This document shows positions 33,637-43,645 of a stretch of 64,000 nt of DNA, in pieces. The stretch comes from Cercophora sp. LCS_1 (Eukaryota; Ascomycota; Sordariomycetes; Sordariales; Lasiosphaeriaceae). The position numbers and the translations under genes are program-made. The notes below the pieces were generated by a model. That model was not told where the DNA came from. It made no database searches and was given only the letters and a program-made list of their open reading frames with translations. Location of the stretch: positions 682,001 through 746,000 of the forward strand of contig JAPZLL010000005.1 in the NCBI GenBank assembly GCA_036250225.1, given 5' to 3'. How positions within the stretch are numbered: position 1 is the stretch's first letter; every line of letters begins with the position of its first letter.

Positions 33637-35380
33637 ATGGCATCCGTCCCAGTCACCAGCACACTCTCCTACGACCCTCTGCCCCCGCGCACCATCCGTC
33701 TAATCCTCATCCATCCATCCCCTGATCGACTTTCGCAACTCATCACCTCCGTCGAAACATACCCGCTGGACTCTGCCCCACCATACGACGCCATCTCCTA
33801 CGTCTGGGGCGAGCCGAGTCCAATCCCCTCCTCAATCACATGCAACGGCGCTCGACTTCCCATCACACCAAATCTCTCCTGGGCGTTGCACCGGGTGCGC
33901 ACCAACGCAGGCCCACCACGCCGCGTCTGGGCCGACGCCATATGCATCAACCAGGCCGATATCATCGAGCGCGGTGCCCAAGTGGCATTCATGTGCGACA
34001 TATACGCGCGGGCAGAGAATGTTCTAGTCTGTCTAGGCGTCGCGCCCACGACCAGCGTAGAGGGAGAGATGACGTCCCTGATCAACACCGTGGTGCCGTA
34101 CCGTGAACGAGCTGACAACGCAGACGACGCAACTGCTCGAGCAGGTTCCCCGACGCGCGTGGGAAGCACTCGCAGCCCTGATGCGGCGGCCGTGGTTTCG
34201 GCGGGCATGGGTCATCCAAGAGGTGGGCATGGCGCGGAACGCGGTGGTTCTCTACGGCAACGAGCAGTTTGCATATCGCAATCTCATCAGCACGGTGGCG
34301 TGGGCCAGCAGGCAGACGCCACTGCTGAGATATCGGATTCCGCTGTGGAGGATTCACAGGGAGTGGCTAGACTGGGCGGACTGGGGAGGGGAGAACTCGT
34401 GTCGACTGACGTTTTACGACTTGCTCGACGACGCTTCCCTGCTGTCGTGCCGGGATTCTAGGGATCGGATCTACGCGTTTCTCGGACACCCGTTGGCCCG
34501 GGCGGCGGACGGCAAGAGGCCGATTACCATACCGGATTATACGCGAGATGTGGGCGAGCTGTATGCCGAGACGACAAAATTACTCTTGGAAACAGCCGGG
34601 CCCAGGGCCTTGGTTGGCGTGGAACACACGGATGAGAGTCTCGAGGACGGCTATCCATCATGGTCGATACGGTCGGACTTCCCTGGGACGATGAATAGCA
34701 TCTCGTTTCCCTCCCAGGATGTGTTTCGTGCGGGCGGCCCGCTCGAGCCAGCATACCGACCTCGCGTTGATGGACCTAACTTGACAGCCCGGGGTATCAC
34801 GGCCGACACTATCCTGCGCTGTTTTAGAATCCACGTCTACACAGGCGTGTGGAGTCTTCGATTCTCCGAGTCCACAGGCTGGGGCGAGTCGTATGGCCTC
34901 CACGCGTTCCTGGCTTCTCTCTTCGCGACGCACACCACTAGAGCGGGACGGATACTTGTCTCCTCGGCCTTGAGCAGCACGATATGCGCTGGTCGTCCTT
35001 ACTCGGACTGCCGGAGCAACCTCTATGGCCTGTCACGGCTCCTTGCTCTGGAAAATGTAGGAAACGGAAAGCGAGTGGCCCAAGGCCCTGGCCGCGAGGA
35101 CCCCGACGCTGCGGAGTACCCTCATAATCTGGCTCTTTTTGTGTCGGGGAGAATACTTGCTACAACTGTGTGTGGGCGACTGGCTCTCGTGCCACGCATT
35201 ACCAGGCCAGGGGACCAGGTCTGCGTCATTCGTGGGCTCGATGTTCCTGTTATAATAAGAGCTGGGAAAGACAGGCTAGTTCTCCTTGGCGAATCGTATG
35301 TGAGCGGGCTGATGGGAGGACAAGCAGTTCAAATGGTTATGAGAGGCAAGATGGAGGAGGGCGAGCTGACGATCAACTGA
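33637..35380 (+). CDS. HET domain protein (second copy)
   Basis: The N-terminal HET motifs are PPYDAISYVWGEP (about 49-61), VWADAICINQADIIERGAQV and IYARAENVLVCLG. The later PWFRRAWVIQEVGMARNAVV and CRDSRDRIYAFLGH lie one frame away. A 55-nt intron (34057-34111, GTAGAG donor, CTGATC/AACAC branch region, GAACGAG acceptor) joins the frames in phase 0 and gives about 562 residues. The alternative is a 1-nt indel near 34080-34100, which would make the gene a recent pseudogene. The C-terminal part (VCVIRGLDVPVIIR and LVLLGESYVSGLMGG) is the usual end of this HET subfamily. The start at 33637 is the first in-frame ATG. It is divergent from the SLATT gene and convergent with the F-box gene 83 bp away. 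Confidence 0.82.
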
Positions 35381-35463
35381 TTTTACCCCCTCAACGATGA
35401 GAGCAACACGTTATACTCAGCCCGCTCCCATGTGTCAGCAACGGTATGGCGGAAATATCGCCC

Positions 35464-36801
35464 TCAATATTCCATTTCCTCTCCTGGCTCTCTCCAGTCC
35501 CACTTCTTCACCCACGCCTTCTTGTACATCCACACATATCCGTATCCATGTGTGGGACCCGCTCCCCAACAACCAATGATCCCAAACGGCGTCAGGACGC
35601 AGTCATTCCGCCACATGTGGCTGCCTATATAGTTCTTGGTGAGCGTCGCCCGTGAAGTGGATCGCGAGATGGTTCCACGGAGCTCAAAGGGCCCAACTCC
35701 ATCGATACAGTTCTTGGCCGCGACCCTCACAAGGTCGGGGTCCTCGGGGTCCTCCCGCGAAACAAAGTGGATCCTCCGCAGAGGATCATCCATCGGGTAC
35801 ACCCCCATCGAGCTGGAGTACGAGCCCACCCACTCGCCAGAGAGGTCGTCCAGCAAGGCATCAACGCAACCGCGAAGCCATTTCGACCATGAAGGCGCCG
35901 GGTTGAACGCCGACAACGATCGAGCAAAACGCCCGAGTCCTTCTCCGTCGGCCAGCTGACTCCCGTCAGGAAGCGGGATCTCATGTCCCGTGCCGGCGCC
36001 GCTCAAAAACGGCAGCAGGGATAGGTCAGGGATCCCGCCTCTGTGACGGCAGTATTCGTTGCTCAGCCACGGGAAGATGGACGCGACGAGAAAGCCCTCG
36101 GTTTGGAGTCCCTCGAATGAGAGCCGCAGCTCCTCGGCGAGGACGGATGGAGGAGCATTGGTGTAGAGCGTGCTGACGAGCTGCATGAGGACACCCCTGT
36201 TGTTGCGTACCGGTTCGTTGAGAATACCAGCCGCCAGACAAAACGTCACTCGGGCCGTCAGAGTTCGTCGGCCGTCGTGGTTCGGCTCCCACTGTTGCCA
36301 GAAATCAATATCCAAAAGACGGGCGACGAGACCGGTCAGAGCGGCCGTGACACCGAAGCCGATGCTGAGCTGGCCAAGGATGGTTAGTGTGCCGAGGGCT
36401 CCGACGATGCCCTTTAGGGCTGGATCAACTGGTGCCGGTCGAGGAGACGAGCCGTCAACTGGCACGGACTCGTAGGGCACTAGGAGTGTCTCTATCTCGT
36501 CGATGATTTCGGGAAGCTGCGATGCTGCAAAGCTGAGACGGCGCCAGATGAGCCCGGCTTGGGATGGGTCCTTGGTGGCGAGGTGCCGGTGCAAAACATC
36601 TCGGAGTGCGGTCTTGCTCGGGACCTCGGATGAAGCAGGCGGTTCCAGGTGTCCAAGGAAGGATGCCTGGAGGACAACGTCGTCGTTCGAGACCATGTGC
36701 AGTTGACGGCAGGTGCGTCCGAGAGACACCAGGTCGGGATACGCGCATTGTGATGCAATCTTGCAAAGTAACTCCAGCGGGAGCTTTGTGATGGTAGCCA
36801 T
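35464..36801 (-). CDS. F-box protein
   Basis: This single-exon gene encodes 445 residues. The N-terminal ITKLPLELLCKIASQCAYPD, LVSLGRTCRQLHMVSND is an F-box (about residues 4-42), which in known proteins docks to Skp1 in SCF ubiquitin ligases. The rest has no LRR or WD repeats. A hydrophobic helical stretch (IVGALGTLTILGQLSIGFGV, about 127-146) and a C-terminal region (RGTISRSTSRATLTKNYIG, WRNDCVLTPFGIIGCWGAG) resemble the beta-rich ends of many fungal F-box proteins of unknown target. It is convergent with HET copy 2. A role in turnover of a HET-pathway component is speculative. Confidence 0.85.
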   Translation of the reverse strand: MATITKLPLELLCKIASQCAYPDLVSLGRTCRQLHMVSNDDVVLQASFLGHLEPPASSEVPSKTALRDVLHRHLATKDPSQAGLIWRRLSFAASQLPEIIDEIETLLVPYESVPVDGSSPRPAPVDPALKGIVGALGTLTILGQLSIGFGVTAALTGLVARLLDIDFWQQWEPNHDGRRTLTARVTFCLAAGILNEPVRNNRGVLMQLVSTLYTNAPPSVLAEELRLSFEGLQTEGFLVASIFPWLSNEYCRHRGGIPDLSLLPFLSGAGTGHEIPLPDGSQLADGEGLGRFARSLSAFNPAPSWSKWLRGCVDALLDDLSGEWVGSYSSSMGVYPMDDPLRRIHFVSREDPEDPDLVRVAAKNCIDGVGPFELRGTISRSTSRATLTKNYIGSHMWRNDCVLTPFGIIGCWGAGPTHGYGYVWMYKKAWVKKWDWREPGEEMEY

Positions 36802-37756
36802 CTTGAGGTGTCAATGGGGAGGGAGATGGGTGTGGTCAACGCTGGAGAGTGATTGCGGCGGTGCAGCGGTATTTGGGTGCCTAACGGACCCACATCTCAC
36901 GCCGCAGGCCAACAACCAGCATCAAGGTCCGAGCTTCGTCCCGAATGGGACGCGAGGTTTGATTTCTTCTGTTTTGAAAAGTGAAACCAGGAGTAGAAGA
37001 TAATATCTTCTGGTGAGACGCACGTCTGCCACTGGCATCCGGGTTGACGTGAAGGTGACCTAATCTTGCCTCCAGCATTTGTCATGCTGAGGACCGCCAG
37101 ATTCTTTTCCCCTTGAGGCCCTCCGTGGTAAATCAACGATGACGATAAGTCTATCTTATTTCTTATTTGTTGCTTCTTCTCGCCACTTCCTTTTACCTTA
37201 GCGACACCTAAAATAACCACCCTAACCCTTCAACACCATCGTGGGCTCGCGACCTTTCCTGGGAAAAAACTTGTGAGAAAAAAAAAGACACGTGTTCATC
37301 AGGACTGGGCGGGGATGATTTCTTCTTCCTCTTTAACTTTTCTTTTTGCTGCTGACGCAGCAAGAATCACTGTCCCCCCGCTAGAATCGTAGCGTCTAAC
37401 CTGATTGGGAAGATGACCAATCCACTTTTTTTTTTTCGGTCAACTTTTTGTCACAACCCAGGCCATGACTTCAAGGAGGGAGCACGGACCAACAGAAAGA
37501 CACCAATCATTGGACCCAGGGTGTAAAGACCCACAAGCCCTGCAGGAACCAATCAGGATGGTCCCAAAGGGAACGGTCCCAAGGCCCGGGACCAAAAGGT
37601 TTGGGACCAACCCTGGCCCATTGTAAAGGACCCGAGGGTGTTGGTCCCAAGGCTCAGGACCAACAAGTTCGAGACCTGGAGGCAAACATTATAAGTATAT
37701 GGATATAATAGTTGCGCCCACAACTATGTGAGGATGTGTAACAAGCTTGGGCTGTG
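36802..37756. other. intergenic region leading into repeat island
   Basis: The stretch contains homopolymer tracts (A9 near 37277, T10 near 37426) and the GGTCCCAAGG repeats described separately. No gene was recognised. Confidence 0.5.
37575..37663. repeat. two copies of a 21-bp quasi-palindromic unit
   Basis: A unit beginning GGTCCCAAGG and ending GGACCAA occurs at 37575-37595 and 37643-37663, differing at two positions (central CCCGGG versus CTCAGG). The arms GGTCC/GGACC are inverted, and further GGACCAA/TTGGTCC motifs lie between and around them. It may be a decayed foldback element. Confidence 0.6.
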
Positions 37757-38206
37757 TGTCACGGCCGAACCAGACCGCTGGGCCGATAAGGAGCGATAAG
37801 GAAGGGCGCGCGACCAGGGGGTCGGCTGGATCAGCCAACCAAGACACGAAGCGGCAGCAGCGTGAGAGGCGACGGTCAAGAAGCGCCAAGACACCGGCGC
37901 ATGCGACGAGCGCACGGGTCAACACGACCGGCGCTGGCGACGAAGGCACGGACCAGGATGGCCGGCGCTGGCGACGACGCCAAGACAAGAACGCTCGTCG
38001 CCTAGGAACAAGATGCTATATAAACGCAGGCCCCAGGGGCCAGAGATAGGACCCCTTCTCCAGCTACGATAATAATACTGCTCTGTGCCCCACATTGAAG
38101 TATCCCTTGACTACTCACGACAGCACGGTGGTCTAAAGACCAGCAGACCCTCCCTTCCTAGTCAGAGCACTTACCCGTATAAGTGCGCCACCCGACGGTC
38201 GTCACA
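37757..38206 (+). mobile_element. solo LTR of a retrotransposon with 5-bp target-site duplication
   Basis: The 450-bp sequence starts TGTCACGGCC and ends GTCGTCACA, with TG...CA ends set in short inverted repeats. Identical CTGTG pentamers flank it (37752-37756 and 38207-38211), a canonical 5-bp duplication. CTATATAAAC at 38016-38025 is a plausible LTR TATA box, and an AATAATA motif follows it downstream. No gag or pol sequence adjoins, so it is a solo LTR left by LTR-LTR recombination. The superfamily (Ty3 or Ty1) cannot be told without an internal region. Confidence 0.85.
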
Positions 38207-38597
38207 CTGTGGGGCAGGCCGGAGGCTTCACACTGCACAGGCTTGGATCAATCGGTGGCCCTGAGGGCACTAACTGACTCTATTCACGATAATCTTCAAT
38301 GGTCTCAGAAAGCCATGAAGAGGAGGAAGAACTAAGATGCAATCTGAGGTAGCCAGAGGCCCTATTTCATCTTGCAACAAGCCCCGCTCGCAGGACGCAC
38401 TAGGTGGGACCAGAGCAGCTAATGTGATGGTCAATCACCGATCGGTTGGCCCTGCGTGTCAGGGTGTCATACCCGTTAGTTAGATCTACGGCTCCTATTC
38501 CGGCCGCCTAACGATCCCGCCAAGCCGTTAGATAGCCCAGGGAACCTAGCCAATCCTTCAATACCACCCTAACCCTAACCCTGGCCGTGTGACGGGG
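38207..38597. other. unassigned repeat-island sequence
   Basis: About 0.39 kb with no coding signal, lying between the solo LTR and LTR-like copy 1. It ends in the telomere-like tract at 38567-38582. Confidence 0.4.
38567..38582 (+). repeat. interstitial telomere-like repeat (CCCTAA)2CCCT
   Basis: Two and two-thirds units of the fungal telomere repeat lie 15 bp upstream of LTR-like copy 1. This is too short for an active telomere. Confidence 0.75.
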
Positions 38598-38817
38598 TGT
38601 TACGGCCTGCTCCAAGTTCACCAAGGTGGGTCTGGTAAAGACAGATCGCAAGAGCGGACAGGGTCCAGTGCTCTAGGTAGGTTGGGCGCAAGGTGACTGA
38701 GTGAAGGCTAGTACAACTTTCGAAAGGGGGATATACTGTTAAGCAGATCGTAGACTCCAAGGTCCCGGACGATGGGTTTTACTGAGCGGTGCTCAAGAAC
38801 AATGTATTGTTAGCGTG
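38598..38817 (+). repeat. dispersed LTR-like repeat, copy 1
   Basis: It starts TGTTACGGCCTGCTCCA and shares a collinear set of blocks with copies at 59862 and 61893: AAAGACAGATCG, GACTGA-TGAAGGCTAG, AAGCAGA-TGTAG and GCTCAAGAACAATGTA. The start resembles that of the nearby solo LTR (TGTCACGGCC), but the interiors differ. The 3' limit is approximate, being where similarity fades. Confidence 0.65.
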
Positions 38818-38979
38818 AGGATTCAAAAGTCCTTACACGGTTGTGGGTATGTAACGCAAGGGCGTCAGGGTCACGGAACAAGCGGAACAGGGCCAAGGTA
38901 GTGGTGGGTGTAAAGTTCAATTGGAACGTGGCCCTCCTTCTCTGAAGGAGCGGCCACCAGCCTTTTGATCCTAGATTAC

Positions 38980-39132
38980 GACTTCCGCTTTCGGAAGTCT
39001 CTGGAGCTTCAACCTTTGTTCCATTGCTCCATGACCAACGGCCGGATCCGTTGCACTGGATCCGGCGGCTGGCGCTGGCCCGAACCTGTCCGCGCCTGCC
39101 GGATGCAGCCGTCTGGCACTGCAGTGCCAGAC
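38980..39132. repeat. cluster of three perfect inverted repeats
   Basis: Within 153 bp there are three hairpins. The first has arms GACTTCCG (38980-38987) and CGGAAGTC (38992-38999), loop 4. The second has arms CCGGATCC (39042-39049) and GGATCCGG (39058-39065), loop 8. The third is a perfect 22-bp palindrome with 11-bp arms GTCTGGCACTG/CAGTGCCAGAC (39111-39132). No TSD or transposase is attached. Confidence 0.85.
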
Positions 39133-40168
39133 CGCGCAGGCCCCTTTGCCTCCAGGCCACCCAAATGGCTCCCTCCAGGGCACTCGTTACAGAAAGCCAG
39201 AAACTGTAGCTGGTGAAAAAGATCTTTTACGACGTAAAAACCCTGTGTTAACCTGACGTTATTGGTGTTTTTTTTACTCGAACGCAGCCCCGGCTCCGGG
39301 AGAGAAAACCACGATCTGCCGGCCCCACTATATACAATCAAGGTTCCGGTATGTAACCAAGCGCTGAGAATCCAGCGCTGAACGCTAAAACTCTACAAGA
39401 GTGACATAAAGCCCTCGGCTATAATAAAGTTTTTATAGACAATAAGGTTTGTTTTAATTGCACAAAATGGATTTTCCCAAATCTACCCGCCTTCCTTTTT
39501 TACTATCTCCAACTATCCTTAGCGGAATTTCAAACTACGCCCGAGAATACCAAAACCACCTGAGCAATCAGGTCGCGGGTGACATCGGCAACGGGGCTTG
39601 GCCGTGTCGCCCTCGGATAGCTAGCGTGACTTGCCGTCCGGCACCCGCCTGCACCACACCGGTGCAAAGCATGACCTGGTTGCCAGTCCTTTCCGTCATT
39701 CGCCAGCGGTCCAACACACCAGTTTCAGAAACCAAGCAACACACGACCACCATTCCTCCGGTCAAGCCACCATGATCCAAAACCCACCCAGCTGAGCGTT
39801 ATTAGAGCGGCAGTGCCGTCCGAATGACTGCAGCAGCCCACCTTTGCCGATATTATATATAAAACTAAAAGTCTTTTTCGTGTTGGGGTTGCAGGAATTC
39901 TTTCCCCCTTTTTTTTTCTCACCACTCATTCTGTCATTCACCGATACTTACTGAGAAACATTCATTTTGAGAAACATCACAACTTTCATTGATTTATTTA
40001 TCGACTGCAGCGACAAACACCCGACTTTTGTTTTTATTGGCAAACGCTTTCATTTCCTCGACCTCGTTCCATTGATTGCCGACGTTGCTCTCTTTCAATA
40101 ATCGACACTCTCTGACCCATCAGCCAAGAATACCCTCACTCATCAACGCCACTTTCAAACGGTCAAAA
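39133..40168. other. intergenic region with a further palindrome and a promoter
   Basis: A perfect odd palindrome TTTTACG-A-CGTAAAA lies at 39235-39249. From about 39850 the sequence looks like a promoter and leader (TATA box, then CT- and A-rich leader) of the gene at 40169. No other gene was recognised. Confidence 0.5.
39854..39864 (+). promoter_or_regulatory. TATA-rich promoter element upstream of the His/Arg-rich protein gene
   Basis: TATATATAAAA lies about 305 bp before the ATG at 40169 and is followed by a CT-rich patch and an A/C-rich leader typical of fungal 5' UTRs. Confidence 0.5.
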
Positions 40169-40483
40169 ATGTCCCTCCGCTACGGGTACTGCTACACCTG
40201 CGACCGCTACGTCCCAGTCTACACGCGTCACCACGGTCACAACCACCACCACGGCCACGGGCGCCGCCGACACCACCGCGACCCAACCTGCTGCGACGCA
40301 TGTCGCCGCCGACACTACCGACGACGATACCGGTATACTTCGTACTCGCGCCATCATCACCATCGTAACCCGTTCAACTGGCGGATTCCGGTTCCGAGCA
40401 TGCCGACGATTCCGAGACCGACGATTCCGACGATTCCGAGACCAGGAGGACAGTTTAATATCTTGCCTGTTGATCGATGGTGA
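40169..40483 (+). CDS. small His/Arg-rich CxxC protein, function unknown
   Basis: This single-exon gene encodes 104 residues. The start at 40169 (AAAAATGTCC context) follows a leader with a TATA box about 305 bp upstream. The N-terminus MSLRYGYCYTCDRYVPVY holds one CxxC and DPTCCDACRRRHYRRRYR holds a CCxxC, so four or five Cys could bind zinc. Between and after them run His/Arg-rich tracts (RHHGHNHHHGHGRRRHH and YSRHHHHRN). The C-terminus has a Pro/Ile repeat (MPTIPRPTIPTIPRP). No signal peptide or membrane segment is present. The high positive charge suggests nucleic-acid or metal binding; this is inference. It has no recognised family and lies next to the repeat island. Confidence 0.6.
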   Translation: MSLRYGYCYTCDRYVPVYTRHHGHNHHHGHGRRRHHRDPTCCDACRRRHYRRRYRYTSYSRHHHHRNPFNWRIPVPSMPTIPRPTIPTIPRPGGQFNILPVDRW

Positions 40484-40947
40484 TGTTTGATGAGCTGCTG
40501 GCTTGGTTCGTGATTTGAGCTTTGAGCGTGTTTTGCATGATTTATTTCTGTCTTCATGCCATGCTCGCATAGCTCTCTCTTTCTGCATGCAGCACTTCAC
40601 GGTTAGTTTAACCTTTATGGTTTTGTGAGAATATGGGAAACTGATGGGCGTAGATTTAATGTCTTTTTGACTTGGGATAGAGAGTGGTGGATATACCCGC
40701 TGCGAGGAGCTCCAACCAGATTGTCGAGTTGTCGAGCCGGATTTTGGATGAACGATAACGAGTTACGCGTTTGCACCTGCGTGTCATCATTCACTCGTTG
40801 GACTCTAGCTTAGGAATGAGCAGTTCCTGGATCTATCCATAGGACTTGCCGTAGCACAGATGTTGTAACACCCTCTTTTGCGTATCAACGACGTCAATAC
40901 AACATATTTGCATTAACACTACCGATCCACCGATTATTTTAATACCC
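40484..40947. other. convergent 3' intergenic region
   Basis: About 0.46 kb between convergent stop codons; nothing recognised. Confidence 0.5.
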
Positions 40948-42847
40948 CTACAACTTCTTCGCATCAGCGAGAATATCCTCTGTCGCCTTTTGGCTCAACA
41001 TCATCGTCGGCAGCACCGGGAAGGCACCTGGCACAACTGGGAACGAGCTGGCGTCCACCACACGCAGCCCATTGACACCCCTGACCCTAAACTTGGAGTC
41101 CAAAACGGCCAGCTTATCGTCATCAGCTCCAATCGCGCATGTCGACGAAGCATGATGCGAGTACGCCTGCAGCTTGAAAAACTCCGCCTGCGCAGCATCC
41201 GTGCAGTTGGACGACTTGCCCAGCTCACCAGGGCAGGGATGCAGCTCCTCAAAGGGCAGAGCAGGAGCGCCGGCTGCCTTCCACGACTCGCGCAGCAAGT
41301 TGGCCGCCTCAACCAGCTCCTTCAGATCCTGGTCGCCACCCTTCTCGAAGAAGCGGAAGTTGATATCCGGCACGTCCTGCGGATCAGCGGACCTGAGCTT
41401 GACGGTGCCGGTCTGCGACTTGGGGCCAATGTGCACCATGGCGCAGGTGAACTGGTTGGGGCCGTAGTAAGCGGGGAAACCGGGCCAGAAGCCCTCAAAG
41501 GAGAAGGCGCCGCACCAGGTAAAGATGTTGCGGTTCTTGGTGGGTGCGGACGGGGTGCGGAACTGCAGCGTGATGAGGCCAGCCTCGACGGGCTCGTTGC
41601 CGAGGGCAAGGATGGATCCTTCGTAGTTATCGGCCAGACGCTCACCAACGCCGGGGAGATCCTTGATCACCTTGATGCCGAATTTCTCAAGCTCCTCACG
41701 CGGCCCGATACCGCTGAGCTTGAGGATCTGCGGGGAGTTGAAGGCGCCCCCAGAGACGATGACTTCCTTGGTGGCGTAGATCTCCGAGACCTTGCCCTTG
41801 GTGCCGGGCACGTGCTTGGGATCGGCCTTGTAGACGGACTCGCCCTCCATCACCTGGACTCCAATGGCACGTGGGGGCGCGTTGCCCATGCCAGCGGTGG
41901 TGTTGAAGAGAACCTTGGTCACGAGGGTGCGGAGCTTGAGGGTCAGGGGGTACTTGGCCGGGTCGGCGAGGGTTGCCCGGATGTAGTTGTTGGGACTGCT
42001 GCGCTTGCCGTCCTTTCCGGCGTGCTGCACCATGTTGTAGAACGACGACTTTTGGTCGCGGTTTTTGTCGTCTTCGAGGATGTCGCTGTCGAGGAGCTCG
42101 GCTACCTTGGTGGGGTCCTGACCGGTGAGCTCGGCCATCTTCTTCATGATTTTGACACCGGTCCAGTCGTTGTTCTTGGCCCACGAAACATCACCCGCTC
42201 CGGTCTTGAGCCACCCTAGCACAGAGCATGTTAGCGCAGAGTCAAAGAGAGCGGGAAATGGGGAACGGCTTACCGTTGTATCCGTGAGCAGCATTGCCAG
42301 AAGGGAGGTAATCGTTCCTCTCAATCTGCTGGTAATACTTGCGCATCTTGGACGCCTCCCAGCTTGTATCGCCCGTGAGGTTGACAACAAGGTTGAAATC
42401 GTCATCCTGAGGAAGAGCGCACACAGCACCGTTATGCATGGCGCAACCACCCAAGACGGCAGCGCGAGGGTACTGGATACCTAGGTGCTTCGCGCCCACT
42501 GGGGGATCAAGGCCGATGTAGAAGGTGCCATCACCCGTATCCCATGTCGTCTTCTTGAACTTGAGCTCCCGCTGGGGATCGTCCGAGTGCTTGACCCAAA
42601 AGTCCCATCGGGTTGCTTCGTCGTTGGCCGCCTCGTTAAAGTTCATGATGTCGGCGTACGTCGGGTTGTCGCCCTCATCGCCGCCCGCCTCGATCAAGAG
42701 CGTCTTGTGGCCAGCCCGTGCCAGGTTGGCAGCCAGCGGACCACCACCCGGTCCACTGCCGACGACAATGTACTCATATTCCTCAGCTGCACCCACGGAC
42801 GTGACGACCGCCAAAGTGGCCAATGCCGAAAAGAGACGGTAGCGCAT
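40948..42847 (-). CDS. secreted GMC-family FAD oxidoreductase (first copy)
   Basis: Exons 42847-42274 and 42215-40948 with a 58-nt intron (GTAAGC donor, GCTAG acceptor) give 613 residues. A signal peptide (MRYRLFSALATLAVVTSVGA) precedes the FAD-binding YIVVGSGPGGGPLAANLA (about 27-44). Further family blocks are YPRAAVLGGCAMHNGAV, EVIVSGGAFNSPQILKLSGI and LPGVGERLADNYEG. The active-site region has YSHHASSTCAIG and the C-terminal block is LRVVDASSFPVVPGAFPVLP. GMC enzymes oxidise alcohols or sugars and pass electrons to oxygen or quinones. The choline-dehydrogenase/aryl-alcohol-oxidase group fits, but the substrate is unknown. A TATA box sits about 91-96 bp upstream. Confidence 0.9.
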
Positions 42848-43645
42848 CTTGAGACAGGGTGTTGGGAACGACTGTCTTGGCTCCACACGCAGCCCGTGAA
42901 GTGGCGCCGCTCCCGGAGAGCACACCGGGCAGCCAGTTTATATGTTGTTTGCATTCTGCGATCGCTTGCCGCTCCGCACTCTCTTCCCTGTAGGCCCTTG
43001 ACCGATCTGGTCCCAGCGGCAATATGCAGAACGGGACCGCAATCAATTCCGGATATTGAACCTCACGGAGCAGCGATCTCATCCCCAACTCTTCGTGGCC
43101 AACGTGAAATGTACCTTGCAGGATGCCAAGACGAAATCAATTGCTAAGGTCGTGTCTCCGTTCAGATGCCGTGTGTCGATATTGCCAGATGTCCACCGAC
43201 TCCATGGGTAAAATGGAATGCCGCCAGAATGCGGAACGAATGGTTCTATCCGTCCTCTGTGGGTCGGTCCATGCCCTTCAACGGCCGAGAAACCATGCTG
43301 GAGCCCCGCTGGCAGGGCCCCGGGTTCATCGGGCCCCTCGAACGCATATTAGGCGAGAGATATTGCCTTGGCAGTTCCGGAAGATTGGGCACTGGAAAAA
43401 GACGAGGGGTGAGGGCGGCTACCACAATTGTGCCCGATGTCCTTTGGTCTTTGCTTTACAAACGAATATAACAAGAGACCTCGGACTCTAGCTCATGCAA
43501 TGATTAGAATTGACAGCAGGTTTACCCACGGTCCAGGTCTCTCACCGGTTGCAGACGTGGCATGACCGGGAGAAATCACGGCTTCACCGGGTATCTTATC
43601 CGTGTGGAACGTCGCACTGCGCATCGCAATGGCGGTATTTGCTGT
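42848..43645. other. intergenic region
   Basis: The stretch holds the promoter of GMC copy 1 (TATA at 42938-42943) and the 3' side of the HET pseudogene. Nothing else was recognised. Confidence 0.5.
42938..42943 (-). promoter_or_regulatory. TATA box of GMC oxidoreductase gene 1
   Basis: TATAAA on the minus strand lies about 91-96 bp upstream of the ATG at 42847, in usual fungal spacing. Confidence 0.55.

Noticed and set aside
37757..38206. Solo LTR and LTR-like copies 1-3 as one family
   Set aside because: The starts are similar (TGTCACGG versus TGTTACGG), but the internal blocks do not match, so they are treated as two families.
40990..42219. 409-codon plus-strand open frame
   Set aside because: It lies antisense to GMC oxidoreductase gene 1 and has no family character; GC-rich codon bias leaves the opposite strand open.
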